Source of the DNA: Methanoculleus sp. UBA430
Lineage (GTDB): Archaea; Halobacteriota; Methanomicrobia; Methanomicrobiales; Methanoculleaceae
Reading direction: 5' to 3'
NCBI RefSeq assembly: GCF_002506585.1
Contig: NZ_DAXW01000009.1
Coordinates: 43,874 to 107,873, forward strand
Length of the DNA: 64,000 nt
A program made the position numbers and the translations under genes. The notes under the pieces were generated by a model, which saw only the letters and a program-made list of their open reading frames with translations, did no database searches and was not told the DNA's origin. Below, piece after piece: positions 59,738 through 64,000 of the stretch (position 1 is its first letter; each line of letters opens with the position of its first letter).

Positions 59738-60360
59738 GACGCCTCGCCGGGCTCCTCGTCGAACTTTGCGAGAGATTTCATGGCGTTGCTCATGGTCTCG
59801 ATCTCGATGAGCCACTCATCGAAGAGGCCGGGATTCTCAGCGTCGTCCTTGATGTACTTCGCACAGCAGGTGGCGCCATCGACAACGGCGGCCCCGATAT
59901 TCGCCGCAACCTCGAGCGCTTCTTCGAGGTTCTCCTCACCGAGACCACGGCCTTTCTTCACGAGCGACTTTATGTCCTTATCGAACTCGCTCTCGAGGTA
60001 CTTCCGGCAGGCCGTGAAGAGCACCAGCAGCGAGAGCTGGAGCGACCCGACGATATCCTCGAGGTCTCCCTCGGGAAGCCCGGTCATGACGATCAACTCC
60101 ACATCGTCGAGTTTCGCGACGGCCTCCTCCTTCGTGAACCGGCCGTTCTGGTAGAGGCGGATGATCTTTAAGACCGAGAGGGTGATGTCTTCGGTGAAAC
60201 CGTAGAGCATCTGCTCACCTTCCGAGACCTCTTCGCCTTCGGCGAGCTCGAAGTTCGCCTCCTCAAGCGTCGTTATCCAGTTGTCCCAGCGCTCCTGATT
60301 GTAAAAAATATAGAAGAGTTTCATGGGTTCTGCCTGTTTGGCACTCGCTTTCTTCGCCAT
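59734..60360 (-). CDS. DUF2150-family archaeal protein
   Basis: A 208-residue protein: MAKKASAKQAEPMKLFYIFYNQERWDNWI... a DUF2150-like methanogen/haloarchaeal family of unknown function. Acidic and helical, with no membrane segment. The ATG at 60360 is used; ATGs at 60372 and 60324 are also in frame. It ends inside the GTG of the Cys-cluster gene (GTGA overlap), so the two are coupled. Confidence 0.75.
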   Translation of the reverse strand: MAKKASAKQAEPMKLFYIFYNQERWDNWITTLEEANFELAEGEEVSEGEQMLYGFTEDITLSVLKIIRLYQNGRFTKEEAVAKLDDVELIVMTGLPEGDLEDIVGSLQLSLLVLFTACRKYLESEFDKDIKSLVKKGRGLGEENLEEALEVAANIGAAVVDGATCCAKYIKDDAENPGLFDEWLIEIETMSNAMKSLAKFDEEPGEAS

Positions 60361-60474
60361 ATCAGTACACATTCGGAGTGCCTCTGTTAAAAACCATTTG
60401 CTCTTCGCGCAGAGAATCGGGATTGCTGCAATTCGAGAAGATTCATCTAGGGCAAACGAGCATAAGAAGTGCAG

Positions 60475-60684
60475 ATGACAAGAGTTTGCTTGTTGGATGC
60501 GCTCCTCGAATCCTGCGAGCCGATCGCGGTCGCGCTCTCCGTTCTCCCGGAGAGTCCTCTCCTGCCGACCAGTTCCCGGCGGCACGGGATCCGGATGAGC
60601 AGCATCAGTCTCGATACCGGTCTTGCCCCTCCGGGGGAGGTCGCGGAGGGCTGCCAAGGAGGTGCAGATTCTTGGAAACAGTGA
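60475..60684 (+). CDS. Possible small protein upstream of thiI
   Basis: A 69-residue frame (MTRVCLLDALLESCEPIAVA...) ends at 60684, overlapping the thiI start and containing its ribosome-binding site. Third codon positions are G/C-rich, as in real genes here, while the thiI frame upstream of 60672 is not. No homology is recognised. It could be a genuine small gene coupled to thiI or a leader peptide. Confidence 0.3.
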   Translation: MTRVCLLDALLESCEPIAVALSVLPESPLLPTSSRRHGIRMSSISLDTGLAPPGEVAEGCQGGADSWKQ

Positions 60685-61850
60685 TGATCAGGTACGGCGA
60701 GATCTTCCTCAAGAGCGAGCCGGTGAAACGGCGGTTCATATCGATGATGACCGGGAACATCAGCCTCGCGCTGGAGGCCGAAGGACTCACCCACCGCATC
60801 GAGACCCCCCGAGGGAGGGTCCTGATCTTCGGCGACGAACCCCGGCGGATCGCCGCCATCGCCGCGAGGACGTTTGGCGTGGTGAGCGTCAGCGTCTGCA
60901 CGATGACCGCCGCCGATATCGACGGTATCGCGGCCGCAGCCGTTCTGCATGCAGAACGGCGCCTCCGGCCGGGGATGTCGTTTGCTGTCAGGGCACGCAG
61001 GTCGGGTGTTACGGGGTTCAACAGCCAGGAACTCGGGGCGGCGGTCGGTTCGGCCGTCCTCGACCGGATCCCGGAGGCCAGGGTGAACCTGACGGCGCCC
61101 GACTACGAGGTCTTCGTGGAAGCCCGGGAGTTCGGCGGCCTCGTCTACGATGAGAGGATCGGCGGGCCAGGCGGGCTCCCCTACGGGACGCAGGGGGAGG
61201 TTATGGCCCTCCTCTCAGGGGGCATCGACTCGCCCGTTGCATCGTGGCTGATGATGCGCCGAGGATGCCTGATGGTCCACCTTAACATGCACAGCGGGCG
61301 GTTCGGGGGTGAGGATACGGAGAAGAACGTTCTGCAGAACCATGCCCGGCTCTCTGCTTGGGTTCCGGGGCACCCGCTCGACCTCCTCGTCGTGGATATG
61401 GAACCGTTCTTTGAAGCGATCACGGCCTTGAAGGAGCCCCGTTACCGGTGCATCCTCTGCAAGCGGTTCATGCTCCGGGTGGCGGGCATCCTTGCCGAAA
61501 GACGCGGCGCCTACGCGCTCGTCAACGGCGACAACCTGGGGCAGGTGGCCTCCCAGACGCTGGCGAACATGACGGTGATCGCTCCGGCGGCGTCCGTGCC
61601 GGTGCTCCGGCCGCTGATCGGGTTTGATAAGGAGGAGATCATCGAGCGCGCACGCGCAATCGGGACGTTCGAGGCCCATCCGGGGGATGTCGGATGCGCA
61701 GTCGCCCCCCGCTACCCTTCGACGGCGGCACCCGCGGCGACGATCGCCGGGATCGAGGAAGAGATCGGCGTCGGGAGCCTCGCGGAGCGGGCGGCGGCGA
61801 CGGTGCGGGTGTACCGCGCAAAGAACGGGGTGGTTGAGGAGGTTGGGTGA
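60672..61850 (+). CDS. thiI: tRNA 4-thiouridine synthetase ThiI
   Basis: A 392-residue ThiI. N-terminal ferredoxin-like (RYGEIFLKSEPVKRRF) and THUMP domains (about 60-165), then the PP-loop ATPase LLSGGIDSPVASW near 180 and the conserved cysteine segment CILCKRFML. It adenylates and thiolates U8 of tRNA. The rhodanese domain of the E. coli enzyme is absent, as usual in archaea. The TTG at 60672 is chosen from GGAGGTG seven bases upstream; the ATG at 60684 is the alternative. Confidence 0.93.
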   Translation: METVMIRYGEIFLKSEPVKRRFISMMTGNISLALEAEGLTHRIETPRGRVLIFGDEPRRIAAIAARTFGVVSVSVCTMTAADIDGIAAAAVLHAERRLRPGMSFAVRARRSGVTGFNSQELGAAVGSAVLDRIPEARVNLTAPDYEVFVEAREFGGLVYDERIGGPGGLPYGTQGEVMALLSGGIDSPVASWLMMRRGCLMVHLNMHSGRFGGEDTEKNVLQNHARLSAWVPGHPLDLLVVDMEPFFEAITALKEPRYRCILCKRFMLRVAGILAERRGAYALVNGDNLGQVASQTLANMTVIAPAASVPVLRPLIGFDKEEIIERARAIGTFEAHPGDVGCAVAPRYPSTAAPAATIAGIEEEIGVGSLAERAAATVRVYRAKNGVVEEVG

Positions 61851-61979
61851 GGAATTAGGTGCAACGCCGCCCGAGAGTACTTGCATTTCGAACCATCGCG
61901 GAACACAGATCCCGAAAATTTGTGGCTCTTTGAGCCTTAGAATATTCTATTCGTTGTTATGGGCAAGAACGGGACAAAG

Positions 61980-61997
61980 CCCGGTACAGTGGACCGT
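61980..61997 (+). repeat. Dispersed intergenic motif, copy 3
   Basis: CCCGGTACAGTGGACCGT, nearly identical to the copy at 18424. Confidence 0.55.
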
Positions 61998-62130
61998 CCC
62001 CCAGACGCGATATCCACTGGAAAGTCGTGCATGGGTTACGCAAGCGAAGGGTGGTTGCGAACTCCCCCGGAGAGTTCAGGTACACGATAGACCGGATAAC
62101 GCTCCGGCCCGCACGCACCGGTTCCAAAAG

Positions 62131-62136
62131 AAAAAA
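62131..62136 (-). terminator. T-run terminator of pscS
   Basis: Six A on the plus strand (T on the coding strand) within 20 bases of the SepCysS stop. Confidence 0.5.
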
Positions 62137-62150
62137 TGTCTCGGGGTTCC

Positions 62151-63329
62151 TCAGACAGTATTCAGCCCGTTATCCTGCGCAACTCCGACAAACGACTCCC
62201 CGACGTGCCGGATCTGTTTTTCCGTCAACCCGAAGGTGTTGTACTTCCAGACTTTCGTGGAGCCGGGGATGACCCCGGTGATCCCCCGCTTCTTCATGTC
62301 GCTTGCGAGGAAGAATCCACGTTTCTTGTGCCGTTGTGCCACCATATCGAAGGAGCCGCGGGTATCTATCCGGGTCAGGGTGTGCTTTCTGGGGTAGTCG
62401 GAGAGGACCTTTGTCCCCTCGATGGAGAGGAGGGCATCCGTGACCGCCTGCGAATGCGCCACCTCGGTCTCCCAGTGCTGCACCCGCTCCCTGACGTGGG
62501 GGAACGAGGCCATCATCCCGACGACGGTGACGCCCATCAGGGTGCAGCCCATCATCTCCACCTCTTTCATGCCGAACGTCCGGCCGGTGACGTCTCCCTT
62601 TGCCTGTGTCATCCGGAAGACCCGCGCTGCGTGCTCGTTCGTCGTCGCGAGGACACCGGAGGGCGCCGGGGCCGCCATGCTCTTGTGCCCCGACCCGACC
62701 ACGAAGTCGGCGCCGAGCGCTTTGCCGTCGACAGGCATGATCCCGACGGTGTAGGCACCGTTGACGAGGACCGGGATGTCGTACTGGTGGGCGACCTTGA
62801 TGATTCCTGCGACGTCGTGGACGTTCCCGAACTGGTAGTCGACGTGGTCGACGAAGAGCAGGGGCGGGGTCCGCGAGAACTCCCGGATCACCGCCTCGAT
62901 CTTCTCTGCTGCGGCATCGGGAGTGATGTGGTTCTTTTCGTCCTTCGGGATCTCCCGGGGGATCCCGCCCGCCGCTTCGATTGCCATGAACTCGGTGTAG
63001 TGGGCGAGCGCCGTGAGGATGACCGGGTCGCCTTTCGAGACGAGAGTGCTTGCAACCGCCTGGAACCCCCGGCGCGCTCCCGGGACCACCCGCGCGGTAT
63101 CCATATTCAGCCACGCGGCGAGGTCCGCGTGGTACTGCGCGATAGGGGGGTTCTTGATATAGTCGAGCCGGGGAGGGTTGCGGCAGTTGTCGCAGACCGA
63201 ATAGCCGTCGCCGAAGGATATCGCCGCTTTCATGGCTTCAGGAGTGAGCCGCCCACCGGCCTGGATCGGGTCGATGTTGATGTACATCTCCTCGACGTCA
63301 CGGGCTTCGATATCGACTGCGCACCTCAC
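62151..63329 (-). CDS. pscS: O-phospho-L-seryl-tRNA:Cys-tRNA synthase (SepCysS)
   Basis: A 392-residue PLP enzyme: INIDPIQAGGRLTPEA, CDNCRNPPRLDYIKNPP with the conserved N-terminal Cys pair, VPGARRGFQAVAS, DHVDYQFGNVHD, GSGHKSMAAPAPSGVLA with the PLP lysine, and FGMKEVEMMGCTLMGV. It converts Sep-tRNA to Cys-tRNA, the cysteine route of methanogens lacking CysRS. SepRS is not in the window. The start is GTG at 63329, overlapping the small upstream gene by 4 bp. Confidence 0.95.
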   Translation of the reverse strand: MRCAVDIEARDVEEMYINIDPIQAGGRLTPEAMKAAISFGDGYSVCDNCRNPPRLDYIKNPPIAQYHADLAAWLNMDTARVVPGARRGFQAVASTLVSKGDPVILTALAHYTEFMAIEAAGGIPREIPKDEKNHITPDAAAEKIEAVIREFSRTPPLLFVDHVDYQFGNVHDVAGIIKVAHQYDIPVLVNGAYTVGIMPVDGKALGADFVVGSGHKSMAAPAPSGVLATTNEHAARVFRMTQAKGDVTGRTFGMKEVEMMGCTLMGVTVVGMMASFPHVRERVQHWETEVAHSQAVTDALLSIEGTKVLSDYPRKHTLTRIDTRGSFDMVAQRHKKRGFFLASDMKKRGITGVIPGSTKVWKYNTFGLTEKQIRHVGESFVGVAQDNGLNTV

Positions 63330-63508
63330 CGGACCAGCTCCTCTTCGATGACTGCGATCTGCCGCTTCACCTTCTCGAGCGTGGCTGCGGCACGCTTCTG
63401 CTCTGCCTCGTCAAGGTCGTGCTGCGGGGCTGTCTCCCGCAGGAGGAATCGGATGTCGGAGAGGAGGAAGAGTGCCTGAAAAACTGCGTCAACGGCTCTT
63501 TTTGACAC
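63326..63508 (-). CDS. Small helical protein coupled to SepCysS (possible SepCysE-like partner)
   Basis: A 60-residue protein (from GTG 63508) almost wholly helical: SKRAVDAVFQALFLLSDIRFLLRETA...LEKVKRQIAVIEEELVR. It overlaps pscS by 4 bases. SepCysE is a scaffold that links SepRS and SepCysS in many methanogens and is largely helical; this frame could be a short version of its N-terminal domain. The GTG at 63508 has GGTGAT just upstream and lies 3' of the expected transcript start; an ATG at 63523 also exists. Function inferred from position only. Confidence 0.6.
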   Translation of the reverse strand: MSKRAVDAVFQALFLLSDIRFLLRETAPQHDLDEAEQKRAAATLEKVKRQIAVIEEELVR

Positions 63509-63534
63509 GAGATCACCATACAAATATCAGTGAG

Positions 63535-63543
63535 GATATATTA
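63535..63543 (-). promoter_or_regulatory. TATA box of the SepCysS operon
   Basis: TAATATATC on the minus strand about 30 bp before the GTG at 63508; the expected start lies near 63513, which argues against the ATG at 63523. Confidence 0.5.
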
Positions 63544-63603
63544 GGTTACGCGTGTTTCGGGCACTGAGCCTATGCCGCACACTTTCACACCGCGCTGAAC
63601 AGG

Positions 63604-63613
63604 CATTTATACT
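63604..63613 (+). promoter_or_regulatory. TATA box of mre11
   Basis: CATTTATACT about 30 bp before the ATG at 63639. Confidence 0.5.
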
Positions 63614-63638
63614 CTAGGGACATGGAGATTTAGTGGGC

Positions 63639-64000
63639 ATGAAGATCGTTCATTTAGCAGACACGCATCTCGGATTGTCGGCTTTTAACCGAGTAGATCC
63701 GGAGACCGGGATGAACCTGCGCGAACAGTTCATTTACGACAACTTCCTTGCCTCTGTTGACCGGATCATCGCGATGCGTCCCGACGCGCTCGTCCATGCA
63801 GGCGACCTCTTCCACCAGGTCAAACCGAAGACCCGCGCCTACACGACGGCGCTCGACGCCCTCTCCCGCCTGCGGGACGCGGGGATCCCGGTGCTCGTGG
63901 TTGCGGGCAACCACAGCATGGCCAAGACCCGGTATACGGCATCGCCGTTTGAGGTGCTTGAGAGGGGAGGCTACGCTGCAGGCGACCTCTACGTCGCTCA
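63639..64000 (+). CDS. mre11: Mre11/SbcD-type DNA repair nuclease, cut by the right edge
   Basis: Only the first 120 residues are in the window: MKIVHLADTHLGL with the metal-binding D8 and H10, DALVHAGDLFHQ with D54-like aspartate of the second motif, and VLVVAGNHSM with the GNH motif. This is the calcineurin-like phosphoesterase core of Mre11. Archaeal mre11 is usually followed by rad50, and often herA and nurA, presumably beyond the edge. Divergent from the SepCysS pair. Confidence 0.93.
   Translation, partial: MKIVHLADTHLGLSAFNRVDPETGMNLREQFIYDNFLASVDRIIAMRPDALVHAGDLFHQVKPKTRAYTTALDALSRLRDAGIPVLVVAGNHSMAKTRYTASPFEVLERGGYAAGDLYVA

Larger units (their letters stand above)
61851..62150. other. 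Intergenic stretch with a dispersed motif copy
   Basis: No gene-like frame. It carries copy 3 of the CCCGG...TGGACC motif at 61980 and the SepCysS terminator. Both flanking genes end here (convergent). Confidence 0.45.

Noticed and set aside
60361..60671. N-terminal extension of ThiI to 60378
   Set aside because: The extra 98 residues are Ser/Arg/Pro-rich and unlike ThiI; the TTG at 60672 has an excellent ribosome-binding site.
62136..63479. 447-residue plus-strand frame opposite SepCysS
   Set aside because: Antisense shadow without protein-like segments.

Overview
The window looks like a euryarchaeal methanogen chromosome of the order Methanomicrobiales, probably a Methanoculleus-like organism; this is inferred from gene content and high-GC codon use. 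The lineage markers are MfnB (methanofuran synthesis), SepCysS (tRNA-dependent cysteine synthesis), topoisomerase VI, a CDC48 ATPase, an archaeal class V FBP aldolase/phosphatase, LSm, Mre11 and archaeal ValS. TATA-type promoters lie 20-30 bp upstream of many starts and T-runs follow several stops. I saw no rRNA, tRNA or CRISPR array.

Layout. 1-1283: remnant of a TnpB element and an M48-like membrane protease. 1545-6613: ParA, a soluble four-PAS chemoreceptor, CheW and CheR in one operon. 6635-9145: small membrane, winged-helix and secreted Thr/Glu-repeat proteins. 16003-9442 (minus): six-gene operon (UPF0200 kinase-like protein, TIM-barrel protein, RNase Z, duplicated MgtE-like permease, duplicated PhoU/TrkA-C protein, DHH phosphoesterase). 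16152-18312: radical SAM activase divergent from thiC. 18313-18890: a non-coding tract packed with short perfect hairpins. 18891-26316: CMD protein, 5-FCL, cdc48-hsp20, fbp, LSm plus an HTH protein, and an ArsR-type regulator/Hsp20-like pair with a palindrome at its start site.

26354-32397: guaB-mfnB divergent from a HisA-like gene and tmk, and valS. 32593-42337: a DUF92 membrane protein, a TnpB insertion broken by a CT-dinucleotide slippage, YchF GTPase, several uncharacterised proteins, and larB-nadM. 42385-46839: hisS-top6B-top6A. 46904-48965: HxlR regulator divergent from hcp, with two identical-arm palindromes between them. 48973-59208: cyclase, HAD, two GT4 transferases, WecB, WecC, a sugar dehydrogenase, flippase, GNAT and GT2, together a surface-glycan cluster. 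59285-61850: two methanogen-type conserved proteins and thiI. 62151-64000: SepCysS with a small helical partner, divergent from mre11, which runs off the right edge.

The most interesting signals are regulatory or structural: paired GTATC-N5-GATAC operators at hcp, the CTAA-N3-TTAG palindrome at the ArsR/Hsp20 start, the hairpin array at 18.4-18.8 kb, a short GC-rich motif recurring in three intergenic regions, the dinucleotide-slippage frameshift in tnpB, and a ParA-linked chemosensory operon.
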